DNA of 64,000 nt from Planococcus chinensis (GCF_020071995.1 NZ_JABWTK010000004.1:248001-312000), one strand, 5' to 3'. Numbered from the stretch's first letter, positions 36,658 through 46,992 are shown. The notes: generated by a model from the sequence alone, not told the origin. Program-made: numbers and translations.

Positions 36658-37170
36658 ATGAAAAGAATATATTTAGTCGGATTTATGGGCTGCGGCAAAA
36701 GTGCGGTGGGCAGAAGGCTCAGTTTTTTACTGAAACTGCCTTTTTACGATATGGATAAGGAAATTGTCCGCCAGACAGGCAAAACGATACCGGAGATTTT
36801 CGAACAGAACGGGGAAGAGTATTTCCGGAATCTCGAAACGCAGTTTTTAAGAAACCACAGCCATGACAATTGCATCATTTCGACTGGCGGCGGTGTAGCG
36901 CTTCGTGCAGAAAATCGGAAAATTATGCGAGAAACCGGCTTGGTGCTATTTTTGGATGCCCCTTTTCGGGAAATTTGGCGGCGGATCCATAATGACGTGA
37001 ACCGGCCGATTGTCCGCAACTCAACTCGGGAAGAAATCGAAGCTTTGTTCAAATCGCGCTACCGCCATTATAAAGCGGCTGCCCATATTACCATCCGTAC
37101 AGAATTCCGCACCTTGCGGCAAATAACACAATATGCCGCTTTTCAAGTGAATCGTTTAAAAGGCGAATGA
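36658..37170 (+). CDS. aroK: Shikimate kinase
   Basis: 170 residues from ATG 36658. Phosphorylates shikimate at O3 in aromatic amino acid synthesis. Walker A GFMGCGKSAVG, shikimate-binding DMDKEIVRQTGKTIPEIF and STGGGVALR, lid Arg in NDVNRPIVR. 20 bp after comGG, possibly read from the comG transcript as well as its own. aroQ of the same pathway lies at 47.3 kb. Confidence 0.93.
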   Translation: MKRIYLVGFMGCGKSAVGRRLSFLLKLPFYDMDKEIVRQTGKTIPEIFEQNGEEYFRNLETQFLRNHSHDNCIISTGGGVALRAENRKIMRETGLVLFLDAPFREIWRRIHNDVNRPIVRNSTREEIEALFKSRYRHYKAAAHITIRTEFRTLRQITQYAAFQVNRLKGE

Positions 37171-37316
37171 TAAATGTATCTTTTCATTTATTGTTCGTCT
37201 TTTTGTGCTCTGTAGAAAATTGTTTGCGCTTCCGCCTAATCAATGTTAGGATATAGTCAAAGTTATACTATTCTGTATAACGGTTTGGACCAAATGATTC
37301 GATTTGGGCGGATGAG

Positions 37317-37398
37317 CGCACGGGGAGAGAACGCGAAAGCGTCGCCGAAGGAGCAAATAACAACAGTTATGAATCTCTCAGGCAAAAAGACTCGTGCG
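37317..37398 (+). ncRNA. Glycine riboswitch, first aptamer
   Basis: P1 stem CGCACG (37317-37322) with CGTGCG (37393-37398). Inside are the conserved GGGGAGAG, CGCCGAAGGAGCAA and TCTCAGGCAAAAAGAC pieces of the glycine aptamer. First of a tandem pair upstream of the glycine cleavage operon. Confidence 0.93.
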
Positions 37399-37404
37399 GG
37401 ACGC

Positions 37405-37481
37405 ATCTCTGGAGAACGCTGCTTTGCAGCTACCAAAGAGGAAAGCCGTAAAGGTAAACTTTCAGGTTCCAGGACAGAGAT
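37405..37481 (+). ncRNA. Glycine riboswitch, second aptamer
   Basis: P1 stem ATCTCTG (37405-37411) with CAGAGAT (37475-37481). Core elements GGAGAACGC, CTACCAAAGAGGAAAG and CTTTCAGGTTCCAGGACAGAG are present. The 3' strand of P1 is also part of the terminator's 5' arm, so glycine binding should prevent termination. Confidence 0.93.
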
Positions 37482-37515
37482 TTCCCTATTTTAGGGGAAT
37501 CTCTGTCCTTTTTTT
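37472..37515 (+). terminator. Riboswitch-controlled terminator before gcvT
   Basis: GGACAGAGATTTCCC (37472-37486) pairs with GGGGAATCTCTGTCC (37494-37508), then seven Ts. It competes with P1 of the second aptamer. Confidence 0.9.
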
Positions 37516-37546
37516 GTGGAATTTGATTATCCGAGGAGGAAGATGA

Positions 37547-38659
37547 ATGGGCGAAATGACAGGACAATTGCAGCGTACCCCTCTTTTTGAGGCATACGCA
37601 AAGTACGGCGGAAAGACAATTGATTTTGGCGGATGGGAACTTCCGGTCCAATTTTCAAGCATCAAAGAAGAGCACGAAGCGGTAAGAACAAAAGCGGGCC
37701 TTTTTGATGTTTCGCATATGGGTGAGATCCTGGTGACAGGTTCCGGCAGCCTGGAATTTTTGCAGCGCCTGGTGACCAATGATGTTTCCAAAATACAGGA
37801 CGGCCAAGCCCAGTACACGGCAATGTGCTACGAAGACGGCGGTACAGTAGATGATTTGCTGATTTATAAAATCAGCGACGGCCATTACTTGCTGGTGGTC
37901 AATGCTTCCAATATCGATAAAGATTTCGAATGGATGCAGCAAGCTGTTTCCGGCGATGTAAATCTCGACAACCAATCGGACAAGTACGGGCTATTGGCGC
38001 TTCAAGGGCCGCTTGCGCAATCCGTTTTGCAGCGTTTGACGGATGAAGACCTGTCGGAAATCAAAGCATTCCGTTTTAAAACGGATGTGAAAGTCGGCAG
38101 CCATTCGGTCATTGTTTCCCGGACCGGTTATACAGGAGAAGACGGATTTGAAATTTACGCAAACCCGGAAGCGACAGTCGCGCTTTGGGATGAGATTCTT
38201 GCAGAAGGGCAGGCAGACGGTGTGCTGCCTTGCGGTCTAGGGGCACGGGACACGTTGCGCTTTGAAGCATGCCTGGCGCTTTACGGCCAGGAATTGTCAA
38301 AAGACATCACGCCGCTTGAAGCCGGCATCAACTTTGTCGTGAAATTGAAGAAAGAATCGGATTTCATCGGAAAAGCGGCGCTTGCTGAACAAAAACAAAA
38401 CGGCGTGCCGCGCAAATTGGTCGGCATTGAAATGATCGATAAAGGAATTCCGCGCCACGGCTATCCGGTTTATGCAAACGGTGAAAAAATCGGGGAAGTC
38501 ACGACAGGTACCCAGTCGCCGACTTTGAAGAAAAACATCGGGCTGGCTTTAGTGTCTACTGAATTTGCCGAAGTGGGATTGGAACTGGAAATTGAAATCC
38601 GCAATAAACGCCTAAAAGCGAAAACAGTCGAAACACCGTTCTACAAACGATCAAAATAA
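37547..38659 (+). CDS. gcvT: Glycine cleavage system T protein (aminomethyltransferase)
   Basis: 370 residues. Transfers the one-carbon unit from aminomethyl-lipoyl GcvH to THF with release of ammonia. Conserved [21 protein letters not shown] and [16 protein letters not shown] 37547 with GAGGAGGA upstream. First gene of gcvT-gcvPA-gcvPB under a glycine-activated riboswitch. gcvH is not in the window. Confidence 0.97.
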   Translation: MGEMTGQLQRTPLFEAYAKYGGKTIDFGGWELPVQFSSIKEEHEAVRTKAGLFDVSHMGEILVTGSGSLEFLQRLVTNDVSKIQDGQAQYTAMCYEDGGTVDDLLIYKISDGHYLLVVNASNIDKDFEWMQQAVSGDVNLDNQSDKYGLLALQGPLAQSVLQRLTDEDLSEIKAFRFKTDVKVGSHSVIVSRTGYTGEDGFEIYANPEATVALWDEILAEGQADGVLPCGLGARDTLRFEACLALYGQELSKDITPLEAGINFVVKLKKESDFIGKAALAEQKQNGVPRKLVGIEMIDKGIPRHGYPVYANGEKIGEVTTGTQSPTLKKNIGLALVSTEFAEVGLELEIEIRNKRLKAKTVETPFYKRSK

Positions 38660-38686
38660 TTTCATTTGAAAAGGGGACAGCACTCC

Positions 38687-40054
38687 ATGAAACATCGTTA
38701 TTTACCAATGACGTCTCAAGACGAAAAAGACATGCTGGACACAATCGGAATCCAATCGATCGACGAATTGTTTGCGGATATTCCTGAAAAAGTCCGTTTT
38801 AAAGGCGAATACAATATCAAACCGGCAAAATCTGAATCTTCCTTGACAAAAGAGCTGGCTCAATTGGCGGCGAAAAATGCCGATTCCAACCGTTTCGCTT
38901 CATTCCTAGGCGCTGGCGTTTACGACCATTACAAACCGATCATTGTGGACCATGTGATTTCACGTTCTGAGTTTTATACGGCTTATACTCCGTACCAGCC
39001 GGAAATTTCACAAGGCGAATTGCAGGCGATTTTTGAATTCCAGACGATGATCAGCGAATTAACCGGCATGGATCTTGCGAACTCTTCGATGTATGACGGC
39101 GGAACGGCTCTTGCAGAGGCAGGGATGCTGGCTGCCGGACATACGCGCCGCAAAAAGATTCTCGTGTCCCGCGCAGTCCATCCGGAATCACGCGACGTCG
39201 TGCGTTCTTACGCACTCGGCCAATCCATTGAAGTGGAAGAAATTCCATTGAAAGACGGCCATACCGATGTTGAAGCATTGAAAAACTTGATTGATGACAA
39301 TGTGGCAGCTGTCATGATCCAATACCCGAACTTCTTTGGCCAAGTGGAAGATTTGGCTGTGCTTGAACCGATCATCCACGAAGCGGGGGCGTTGTTCGTT
39401 GTATCAGCCAATCCATTGGCGCTCGGCGCATTGACGCCCCCAGGAAAACTGGGCGCTGATATTACGGTTGGCGATGCACAGCCGTTTGGAATCGCAGAAG
39501 CGTTCGGCGGACCGCATTGCGGATACTTCGCTGTGACAAAAAAATTGATGAGAAAAGTTCCTGGACGTTTAGTCGGTGAAACAACGGATGAAGACGGGCG
39601 CCGCGGTTTTGTTTTGACTTTGCAAGCGCGCGAACAGCATATCCGCCGCGACAAAGCGACTTCCAATATTTGTTCGAATCAGGCCTTGAACGCACTTGCT
39701 GCTTCAGTTGCAATGACGGCGCTAGGAAAAGTCGGCACTAAGCAAATGGCGGTGCAAAACATCACCAAAACCTACTATATGAAACAGCAGCTGAAACAGG
39801 CTGGATTTGAAATCGCCTTTGACGGCGCTCATTTCAACGAAATTGTTGTCAAAACGAAAGCGCCTGTGAAGGAAATCAATGCCAGCTTGCTCGAAAAAGC
39901 CATCATCGGCGGATACGATCTTGGGCGCAGCTACGATGAACTGGCAGGGCATATGCTCATTGCGGTTACCGAACAGCGTACGAAAGAAGAAATCGATGCA
40001 TTTGTGCAGACAGTTGCTGCAGCAGTGCAAGAAATGGGGGCTACTCATGCATAA
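38687..40054 (+). CDS. gcvPA: Glycine dehydrogenase (decarboxylating) subunit 1
   Basis: 455 residues from ATG 38687. N-terminal half of the P protein, as split in Firmicutes: [19 protein letters not shown] at the start and [32 protein letters not shown] further in. Forms the heterotetramer with GcvPB; itself lacks the PLP lysine. Overlaps gcvPB by 8 bp. Confidence 0.97.
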   Translation: MKHRYLPMTSQDEKDMLDTIGIQSIDELFADIPEKVRFKGEYNIKPAKSESSLTKELAQLAAKNADSNRFASFLGAGVYDHYKPIIVDHVISRSEFYTAYTPYQPEISQGELQAIFEFQTMISELTGMDLANSSMYDGGTALAEAGMLAAGHTRRKKILVSRAVHPESRDVVRSYALGQSIEVEEIPLKDGHTDVEALKNLIDDNVAAVMIQYPNFFGQVEDLAVLEPIIHEAGALFVVSANPLALGALTPPGKLGADITVGDAQPFGIAEAFGGPHCGYFAVTKKLMRKVPGRLVGETTDEDGRRGFVLTLQAREQHIRRDKATSNICSNQALNALAASVAMTALGKVGTKQMAVQNITKTYYMKQQLKQAGFEIAFDGAHFNEIVVKTKAPVKEINASLLEKAIIGGYDLGRSYDELAGHMLIAVTEQRTKEEIDAFVQTVAAAVQEMGATHA

Positions 40055-41510
40055 AGACAACCAACCGCTCATTTTTGAAATGACGAAAGAAGGCCGCATC
40101 GGCTACAGCCTGCCGGATCTTGAAGTTCCGGAAATCGATTTGGAAGATGTTCTGCCGGAAGGCTTGATCCGCAAAGAAGCAGCAGAGCTTCCGGAAGTAT
40201 CGGAACTCGACATCATGCGCCATTACACAGCTTTGTCTAAACGCAACCACGGCGTCGATTCCGGATTTTATCCATTGGGTTCATGCACAATGAAATACAA
40301 TCCGAAAATCAACGAAACCGTTGCCCGTTTCCCTGGATTCGCAAACATCCACCCACTGCAGGAAGAATCGACTGTGCAAGGCGCGATGGCATTGATGTTC
40401 GACTTGCAGGAGCACTTGAAAGAAATCACCGGCATGGACGAAGTGACGCTTCAGCCGGCTGCCGGCGCTCACGGCGAATGGACAGGATTGATGATGATCC
40501 GCGCTTACCACGAATCACGCGGCGATATGAAACGCACAAAAGTCATCGTTCCGGATTCTGCACACGGCACAAACCCGGCATCGGCTACAGTAGCCGGTTT
40601 CGAAACCGTAACGGTTAAATCGAACGAACACGGCTTAGTGGATCTTGAAGACTTGAAGCGCGTAGTCGGGGAAGATACAGCGGCATTGATGCTGACCAAC
40701 CCGAATACACTCGGATTGTTTGAAGAGCAGATTTTGGAAATGGCTGCCATCATCCATGAAGTGGGCGGCAAATTGTACTACGACGGTGCCAACTTGAATG
40801 CGGTTATGTCAAAAGCACGCCCTGGCGACATGGGCTTTGATGTTGTCCACTTGAACTTGCACAAAACCTTCACGGGCCCTCACGGCGGCGGCGGACCGGG
40901 TTCAGGCCCTGTCGGCGTGAAAAAAGACCTAATTGCATATTTGCCGAAACCGGTATTGGTGAAGTCCGAAGAAGGTTTGACTTTCGATTACAACCGCCCG
41001 GAATCAATCGGACGCGTAAAACCGTTCTACGGCAACTTCGGCATCAATGTCCGTGCCTATACGTATATCCGCTCCATGGGGCCGGACGGCTTAAAAGCGG
41101 TAACCGAATACGCCGTACTGAACGCCAACTACATGATGCGCAAACTGGCGCCTCATTTCGATTTGCCGTATGACCGCCACTGCAAACATGAGTTTGTGCT
41201 GAGCGGACGCCGCCAGAAAAAACTGGGCGTGCGTACACTTGATATGGCGAAACGCCTGCTTGACTTCGGCTACCATCCGCCAACGATCTACTTCCCGTTG
41301 AACGTGGAAGAAGGCATGATGATCGAGCCGACGGAAACAGAATCGAAAGAAACGCTTGATGCGTTCATCGATGCAATGATCCAGATTGCGAAAGAAGTGG
41401 AAGAAAATCCGGAAATCGTCCAGAACGCTCCACACACAACCGTAATCAAGCGCTTGGATGAAACGCAGGCTGCCCGCAAGCCGGTTCTGCGCTACACGAA
41501 AGCCGAATAG
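40047..41510 (+). CDS. gcvPB: Glycine dehydrogenase (decarboxylating) subunit 2
   Basis: 487 residues from ATG 40047, with GGGGG upstream inside gcvPA. Carries the PLP-binding lysine in [20 protein letters not shown]. Also [13 protein letters not shown] and [11 protein letters not shown]. Decarboxylates glycine and loads the aminomethyl group on GcvH. Confidence 0.97.
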   Translation: MHKDNQPLIFEMTKEGRIGYSLPDLEVPEIDLEDVLPEGLIRKEAAELPEVSELDIMRHYTALSKRNHGVDSGFYPLGSCTMKYNPKINETVARFPGFANIHPLQEESTVQGAMALMFDLQEHLKEITGMDEVTLQPAAGAHGEWTGLMMIRAYHESRGDMKRTKVIVPDSAHGTNPASATVAGFETVTVKSNEHGLVDLEDLKRVVGEDTAALMLTNPNTLGLFEEQILEMAAIIHEVGGKLYYDGANLNAVMSKARPGDMGFDVVHLNLHKTFTGPHGGGGPGSGPVGVKKDLIAYLPKPVLVKSEEGLTFDYNRPESIGRVKPFYGNFGINVRAYTYIRSMGPDGLKAVTEYAVLNANYMMRKLAPHFDLPYDRHCKHEFVLSGRRQKKLGVRTLDMAKRLLDFGYHPPTIYFPLNVEEGMMIEPTETESKETLDAFIDAMIQIAKEVEENPEIVQNAPHTTVIKRLDETQAARKPVLRYTKAE

Positions 41511-41515
41511 CATGC

Positions 41516-41558
41516 AAAAGCCCGTTTGAAAGATTATTCCTTTCAAACGGGCTTTTTT
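41516..41558. terminator. Terminator after gcvPB
   Basis: Perfect 17-bp stem AAAAGCCCGTTTGAAAG (41516-41532) with its complement at 41540-41556, then Ts. It can also serve the minus-strand AAA+ gene ending at 41571. Confidence 0.93.
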
Positions 41559-41570
41559 CTGTTCGGGGAA

Positions 41571-42845
41571 TCAAAAACCGATTGTCGATTCCGGATCTTC
41601 CCAGTCATTGCGCTCGGTGCGCTTATTCTGCTTCTGAAGCTCCTGTATGCGCTTGGCATAGCCGGAGTCGCCGTCGTAATGCCAATTGAGGGCAGAACTC
41701 ATATACAGCTCGTTCAGCTGCGAAATGGACAAGCCTTTTGTCAATTTCGCCATGTCATCGATTTCATCTTCCGAGAAAATCGATTTGATGTCGAGTTTCC
41801 GCAAATACTGTTTGCGCAGTTTTTTATCAGGCGATGGAATCTCATAAGCCCGGTCAAAGCGTCCAGCGCGGTTGATGAGCGCCGGGTCGATTCGTTCCGG
41901 GTAATTGGTCGTGCCGATAATGAACAAGCCTTCGCGCGATTGGGTGCCGTCGAGTGTGTTCAGGAAAACCGAGCGGGTGAATTCCGGCATCGAATCGATG
42001 TCTTCGATCACGAGAATGGCCGGAGCGAGCCTCGAGACGATTCCAAACACTTCCTGGACGGTGTAGCTGTTTGTGTACTCCGTAATCTGCCAGTAGACGA
42101 CCGGCGCATCTGTAGAGCCGGTGATGGACTTCACAAGCGTCGTCTTGCCGTTGCCGGGAGAGCCGTACAACAGGATGCCGCGCTTGAACGGCACGCCGTA
42201 TTCCTTGAAGAACTGGCCGCCGTCGCGGAAAAACTCGTCAATCGAACGGAAGATGTCCTGTTTGACGCTGGCTTCGAGCATGACATCGTCGCGTGAGACG
42301 ATCGCCATCTCGCCGTAATTGCGCCGCTTCACGCCTTCTTCGGTGTCGACCAGGAATGTAATATTATTCATCAAGGCCTGGCGCAGCATTTCGTTCAAAT
42401 CTTCAAGAAAGCGGAACGCGCCGTCGATGGATTTGGCGTAACATTGGAATTCCGGCCAGCTGTTGTCTGCCGTTGTATAAAACGGCAATTGCGTCAGTGC
42501 GACTTCATGGGCCGGAAAGTAGATCAGCCGGTTTTCAAATGTTTCCTGGATTTTCAAATTGCCGCTGTGCAGATCGTCCGGCACATTGCCGATTTTGCCC
42601 ATCGGACGCGCTTCGTAAATATAAGACAGCGTTTCATAGGCTAGCTGGCCGTTTTCCATCATATCGAGAAGATAGGTGTGGAGCTGCGTAATCGTCTCAG
42701 CGATGTCGATGTGCATCCAGGCACCCGCTGAACGTTCGTTGAGCTGGGAGAAGATGCGTCCGGATACGGCTGCGATATCCGCATAATGCGGCAAAGTCTC
42801 GCGGAGTGCATGGTCGTGCGGAAATAAAATCGTTGGTTTTGTCAT
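41571..42845 (-). CDS. AAA+ ATPase of unknown role (Bcs1/Cdc48-like ATPase domain)
   Basis: 424 residues. The N-terminal about 200 residues are not a domain I recognise. The C-terminal AAA+ module has Walker A YGSPGNGKTTLVKS, Walker B ILVIEDIDSMP, sensor 1 IIGTTNYPERIDPAL and an Arg finger region NRAGRFDRAYEIP, then a helical lid with LTKGLSISQLNELY. This is the M-type, remodelling kind of AAA protein. It has AGAGGA 6 nt before ATG 42845 and stands alone between terminators. Nothing lies here in B. subtilis, so it is an insertion in the conserved order. Substrate unknown; a protein or nucleic acid remodeller is a guess. Confidence 0.8.
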   Translation of the reverse strand: MTKPTILFPHDHALRETLPHYADIAAVSGRIFSQLNERSAGAWMHIDIAETITQLHTYLLDMMENGQLAYETLSYIYEARPMGKIGNVPDDLHSGNLKIQETFENRLIYFPAHEVALTQLPFYTTADNSWPEFQCYAKSIDGAFRFLEDLNEMLRQALMNNITFLVDTEEGVKRRNYGEMAIVSRDDVMLEASVKQDIFRSIDEFFRDGGQFFKEYGVPFKRGILLYGSPGNGKTTLVKSITGSTDAPVVYWQITEYTNSYTVQEVFGIVSRLAPAILVIEDIDSMPEFTRSVFLNTLDGTQSREGLFIIGTTNYPERIDPALINRAGRFDRAYEIPSPDKKLRKQYLRKLDIKSIFSEDEIDDMAKLTKGLSISQLNELYMSSALNWHYDGDSGYAKRIQELQKQNKRTERNDWEDPESTIGF

Positions 42846-42887
42846 GGTTTTCCTCTTTTCTATGGAAGTTAATCGCCTGTTTGGGTA

Positions 42888-42919
42888 GAAAAAAAGTCTT
42901 TCCGGTTTGGAAAGACTTT
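42888..42919 (-). terminator. Terminator after yqhL
   Basis: Perfect 11-bp stem AAAGTCTTTCC (42893-42903) with GGAAAGACTTT (42909-42919). The A-run at 42888-42895 is the T-tract on the minus strand. Confidence 0.85.
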
Positions 42920-42928
42920 ATGGGTACA

Positions 42929-43309
42929 TCATTTGGATTTGACTTTGCCGGTCCATTGCTTGAAACCGCCTTGCAGTTGATACAGCTGGTTATAGCCTTT
43001 TTTCTTCAAGAATAACGCAACCCGTCCGCTGCGTGCACCATTCTGGTCATACAAGTAGACCGGTTTGTCAGAACGGATTTCTTTGTAGCGCTGGCGCAAT
43101 TGGGATTGAGGGATGTTGCGCGCGCCAAGGATATGCCCGCCGGCAAACTCTTTCGGTTCGCGTACATCAATCAGCTGAGCTTTGCGGTAGCCTTCGATAA
43201 ATTGTTCTTGTGTAAGATTTGTGACAGCTTTTTTAATTCGGAAATAGGAAATCAGTCCGAAGATGATCGCTATCAGCAGAACGCCTAAGATGATATACAG
43301 AAAATCCAA
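42929..43309 (-). CDS. Membrane-anchored rhodanese-like protein (YqhL), no catalytic Cys
   Basis: 126 residues. One N-terminal membrane helix (3-23), then a rhodanese fold: QLIDVREPKEFAGGHILGAR and GGFKQWTGK. At the active-site loop, where sulfurtransferases have Cys, the sequence is LYDQNGARSG with Asp88. So it cannot act by the usual persulfide. Start TTG 43309, 8 nt after AAAGGGG. Divergent from lipM, as in B. subtilis yqhL-lipM. Confidence 0.87.
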   Translation of the reverse strand: MDFLYIILGVLLIAIIFGLISYFRIKKAVTNLTQEQFIEGYRKAQLIDVREPKEFAGGHILGARNIPQSQLRQRYKEIRSDKPVYLYDQNGARSGRVALFLKKKGYNQLYQLQGGFKQWTGKVKSK

Positions 43310-43408
43310 TGTTCTTGCCCCTTTCTATTCTCCTTTTATTATAAAAGAAGGAGTGACGGTTATTCAATGCCAATGTTACACTAATTATTGGATTTAGGAG
43401 GCGATCTT

Positions 43409-44245
43409 GTGAAATTTAAAGATTGGTATTTCATAAATTCGGGGCAAAACAGCCCCGCGTTTAATATGGCAATGGATGAAGCGTTATTGGACTGGCACAG
43501 CGAAGGGTTAATTCCACCGGTGATCCGGTTCTACGGATGGAACCCCGCAACTTTGTCGGTCGGCTATTTTCAGCGCGTGGAAAAAGAAATTGATATGGAG
43601 CAGGTTTTAGCGCTCGGGCTCGGCTTTGTCCGCCGTCCGACCGGGGGAAGGGGAGTGCTCCATGAGCATGAACTGACCTACAGCGTCATCGTATCGGAAG
43701 ATTATCCCGAAATGCCGGAGACAGTGACGGAAGCTTACCGCGTAATCAGCGGAGGATTGCTGCAAGGGTTCAAGAACCTGGGGCTGGATGCTTATTTTTC
43801 AGTGCCGGATACCGATGAAAAGCGGGCTGATTTAAAGAAGCCGAAAAGTGCGGTTTGTTTTGACGCGCCAAGCTGGTATGAAATGGTCGTTGAAGGCAAA
43901 AAAGTAGCGGGAAGCGCACAGACCCGGCAAAAGGGAGTCATTCTGCAGCACGGAGCTATCCTATTGGATCTGGATGCTGAAAAATTGCTGTCTGTGTTTA
44001 AATTTTCGAGTCCGGAATCCGAAGAGGCGATGCGCCGGAAAATTCCTGAAAAAGCGGTGGCGATCAATTCGCTCAGAGCACGTCCTGCAACAATTGAAGA
44101 GTGCGTAGATGCCTTTAAAGCCGGCTTTGAAGAAGCATTGGCCATCAATCTCACGCCTTACATATTAAGTGAAGAACAGCTTGCATATATTAAATCCATA
44201 GAAGAGAAAAAGTACGGAAATGATGAATGGAATTTTCGGAATTAA
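43409..44245 (+). CDS. lipM: Octanoyltransferase LipM
   Basis: 278 residues from GTG 43409 (AGGAGG upstream). Moves octanoyl from ACP to GcvH in the Firmicute lipoate pathway. The BPL_LplA_LipB fold is seen in [19 protein letters not shown], with the catalytic Cys in [13 protein letters not shown] and Lys in [15 protein letters not shown]. Nearness to gcv genes is functional sense, since GcvH is its acceptor. Confidence 0.94.
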   Translation: MKFKDWYFINSGQNSPAFNMAMDEALLDWHSEGLIPPVIRFYGWNPATLSVGYFQRVEKEIDMEQVLALGLGFVRRPTGGRGVLHEHELTYSVIVSEDYPEMPETVTEAYRVISGGLLQGFKNLGLDAYFSVPDTDEKRADLKKPKSAVCFDAPSWYEMVVEGKKVAGSAQTRQKGVILQHGAILLDLDAEKLLSVFKFSSPESEEAMRRKIPEKAVAINSLRARPATIEECVDAFKAGFEEALAINLTPYILSEEQLAYIKSIEEKKYGNDEWNFRN

Positions 44246-44383
44246 GGAGTCTTTTGGCTCATTTTGATTTCTGGGTCCGATTGAAAAGCTTGCTGTTAGT
44301 GGATTTTCAATTGGAAAAAATTCCAGCGCAAAATTTTGTTATTCCAAAGAGTTTCAACATCTAGTATCATGGGAAAAGTAGTA

Positions 44384-44399
44384 ATACTATATATAGTGT
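44384..44399 (+). promoter_or_regulatory. NrdR box upstream of the ribonucleotide reductase
   Basis: ATACTATATATAGTGT, with a perfect 12-bp palindrome ACTATATATAGT at 44386-44397, is close to the NrdR consensus acaCtATATaTaGtgt. A weaker second box may be the segment near 44402-44417. It lies about 35 bp ahead of the start. No cobalamin riboswitch is seen in 44246-44433. Confidence 0.75.
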
Positions 44400-44433
44400 T
44401 TCACTCCATATAATACAAAGGAGGAATTGTCAA

Positions 44434-46992
44434 ATGGTTTCTGTTACACAAACTCAATATACACTTGATCCACATTCTCTCAACATCGACATCCAAGCGT
44501 TTCCGCAGGTGCATGCGATTACTCCTGATATGAAAATTACGCATAAAGGGGTATCCCGCCTCGTCATGATTGACCGGTATTCATTCAAAGATACGGAGAA
44601 AAAGACACTTAAAGCCGGCGACTTCGTCGTGTTGACCGTCAAAGAAGATCCGAAATTCCCGGCTCGCGGCCTTGGCTATATTGTCTCGATCGATAAAGCC
44701 GCCAACACGGCAAAAATCTGGATTGAAGAAGATTACCGCAGTGCGATTGACAAAGAAAGCGAACAGGAAAGCGGCATCGTCAACCGTACGTTGGATGTCA
44801 TTGAAAAGCCGCTCGAAGTCTATTACGAGCAAATCGCAAAACGCAATGCAACGGGCTTGGCTTCTGTTGAAGCGACTCCGGAAAAACGCCAGGAATGGTT
44901 TGAGAAATTCTATCAGCAATTGGTCGGATTGAAATTCATTCCGGCAGGCCGTGTTCTTTACGGAGCGGGAGCAGATACCGATGTAACGTATTTCAACTGC
45001 TACGTAATGCCATTTGTGGCCGATTCGCGCGAAGGGATTTCGGATCACCGCAAACAAGTGATGGAAATCATGTCTCGAGGCGGTGGAGTCGGAACGAACG
45101 GCTCGACGCTGCGTCCGCGCAACACACTGGCGCGAGGCGTCAACGGGAAATCTTCCGGATCGGTTTCATGGCTGGACGATATCGCCAAATTGACTCACTT
45201 GGTGGAGCAGGGCGGATCACGCCGCGGCGCCCAAATGATCATGCTTGCCGACTGGCATCCGGATATTGCGGAATTCATCATTTCAAAAATGCAGAATCCC
45301 CGCATCCTCCGTTTCCTGATCGAGAACTCGGAAGATGAAACGATCAAAAAGCTTGCGCACAATAAATTGAAATTCAAGCCGCTGACCGAACAGGAAGAAG
45401 CCATGTACCAAGGCATCCTGAACTACCGGGCGATTCCGGGAATGGGCGGATTCAACGAGAAAATCATGCGCGACGCTGAAACAAAATTGCGCGATGGCGG
45501 CACGTATTCCGTTCATAACGAAGAATTCCTGACAGGCGCCAATATTTCCGTGACCTTGACGGATGATTTCATGAAAGCGGTGGAAGAAGATGCAGACTTC
45601 GATTTGCGCTTCCCGGCTGTAGAGTCTTATTCGAAAGAAGAGATGGCCATCTACAACGAACAATGGCATGAAGTGGGCGACGTGCGCGAATGGGAAAGAA
45701 TGGGCCATAAAGTCCGCACTTATCGTACGATGAAAGCACGCGAACTTTGGAACTTGATCAATGTTTGTGCAACTTATTCTGCAGAACCCGGCATTTTCTT
45801 CATCGACAACGCCAACGACAAAACAAACGCGAAAGCATACGGCCAAAAAGTCGTTGCGACAAACCCTTGCGGCGAGCAGCCGTTGGCGCCTTATTCCGTT
45901 TGTAACCTGGCAGCAGTCAACTTGGCGCAATTTGCCGACCCGTCAACTAAGCAAGTGGATTTCGAGGCATTAAAAGAAACAGTGCGCGTCGGTGTCCGCA
46001 TGCAGGACAATGTTATTGACGCGACTCCTTACTTCCTTGAAGAAAACCGTGTACAGGCTCTGGGTGAGCGCCGCGTCGGACTTGGGGTTATGGGCCTTGC
46101 GGATCTTCTCATTTACTGCGACAAAGAATACGGTTCGCCTGAAGGCAACGAATTGGTCGATGAAATCTTCAAGGCCATCGCTGTGGCAGCATACGAGCAG
46201 TCGACAGAATTGGCAGTTGAACGCGGAAGCTTCCCATTCCTTGTCGGCAACACCGACGAAGAAACGGCGGCACTCCGGAAAGCATTCACCGAAACCGGCT
46301 TTATGCAGGGCATGCCGGAAGAAGTACGCCAGGGAATTCTGGAAAACGGCATCCGCAACTCGCATTTACTGACAGTTGCTCCGACCGGCTCAACCGGTAC
46401 AATGGTGGGCGTATCGACTGGCCTTGAACCTTATTATTCCTTTACTTACTACCGCAGCGGACGTCTCGGCAAATTCATCGAAGTGAAAGCCGATATCGTA
46501 CGCGAGTATCTGAAAAATAATCCGGACGCGGATGAAGAAAACTTGCCGAAAGCATTTGTCACTTCAATGGACCTGGCTCCTGAAGCCCATGCGGATGTGC
46601 AGTGCATCATCCAGCGCTGGATCGATTCATCTATTTCGAAGACGGTCAACGCACCGCGTGGCTATACAGTCGAGCAGGTACAAGGCGTCTACGAGCGCTT
46701 GTACAAAGGCGGAGCAAAAGGCGGCACGGTTTATGTCGACGGCAGCCGTGATTCACAGGTGCTGACGCTGAAAGCGGAAGAAAACACGTTTGAAGAAAGC
46801 CATCCGGAAGAAGTCAAAGGGAAACGCCCTATCGTCCTTATTGATACCATCCAAGATCTGCGTTCTACGAATGTCACCATCGGCTCTGAAGTGGGCAACA
46901 CATGCCCGGTCTGCCGCAAAGGGACAGTAGAAGAAATGGGCGGCTGCAACACTTGCACCAACTGCAACGCTCAACTGAAATGCGGATTATAA
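44434..46992 (+). CDS. nrdJ: Adenosylcobalamin-dependent (class II) ribonucleotide reductase
   Basis: 852 residues. Reduces ribonucleotides to deoxyribonucleotides using B12. The active-site loop NPCGEQPLAPYSVCNL holds Cys479 and the glutamate, and PTGSTGTMVGVSTGLEPYYS is the substrate-binding segment. N-terminal Cys is in VTYFNCYVMP. The C-terminal tail has TCPVCRKG...GCNTCTNCNAQLKCGL, a Cys-rich redox or zinc tail. No nrdI, nrdE or nrdF are nearby, and being B12-dependent it can work with or without oxygen. AGGAGG precedes ATG 44434. It is absent from this place in B. subtilis. Confidence 0.93.
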   Translation: MVSVTQTQYTLDPHSLNIDIQAFPQVHAITPDMKITHKGVSRLVMIDRYSFKDTEKKTLKAGDFVVLTVKEDPKFPARGLGYIVSIDKAANTAKIWIEEDYRSAIDKESEQESGIVNRTLDVIEKPLEVYYEQIAKRNATGLASVEATPEKRQEWFEKFYQQLVGLKFIPAGRVLYGAGADTDVTYFNCYVMPFVADSREGISDHRKQVMEIMSRGGGVGTNGSTLRPRNTLARGVNGKSSGSVSWLDDIAKLTHLVEQGGSRRGAQMIMLADWHPDIAEFIISKMQNPRILRFLIENSEDETIKKLAHNKLKFKPLTEQEEAMYQGILNYRAIPGMGGFNEKIMRDAETKLRDGGTYSVHNEEFLTGANISVTLTDDFMKAVEEDADFDLRFPAVESYSKEEMAIYNEQWHEVGDVREWERMGHKVRTYRTMKARELWNLINVCATYSAEPGIFFIDNANDKTNAKAYGQKVVATNPCGEQPLAPYSVCNLAAVNLAQFADPSTKQVDFEALKETVRVGVRMQDNVIDATPYFLEENRVQALGERRVGLGVMGLADLLIYCDKEYGSPEGNELVDEIFKAIAVAAYEQSTELAVERGSFPFLVGNTDEETAALRKAFTETGFMQGMPEEVRQGILENGIRNSHLLTVAPTGSTGTMVGVSTGLEPYYSFTYYRSGRLGKFIEVKADIVREYLKNNPDADEENLPKAFVTSMDLAPEAHADVQCIIQRWIDSSISKTVNAPRGYTVEQVQGVYERLYKGGAKGGTVYVDGSRDSQVLTLKAEENTFEESHPEEVKGKRPIVLIDTIQDLRSTNVTIGSEVGNTCPVCRKGTVEEMGGCNTCTNCNAQLKCGL

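Noticed and set aside
44246..44433. Cobalamin riboswitch before the B12-dependent reductase
   Set aside because: No B12-box (GCCACTG) or fitting stems; only the NrdR-like palindrome is seen.
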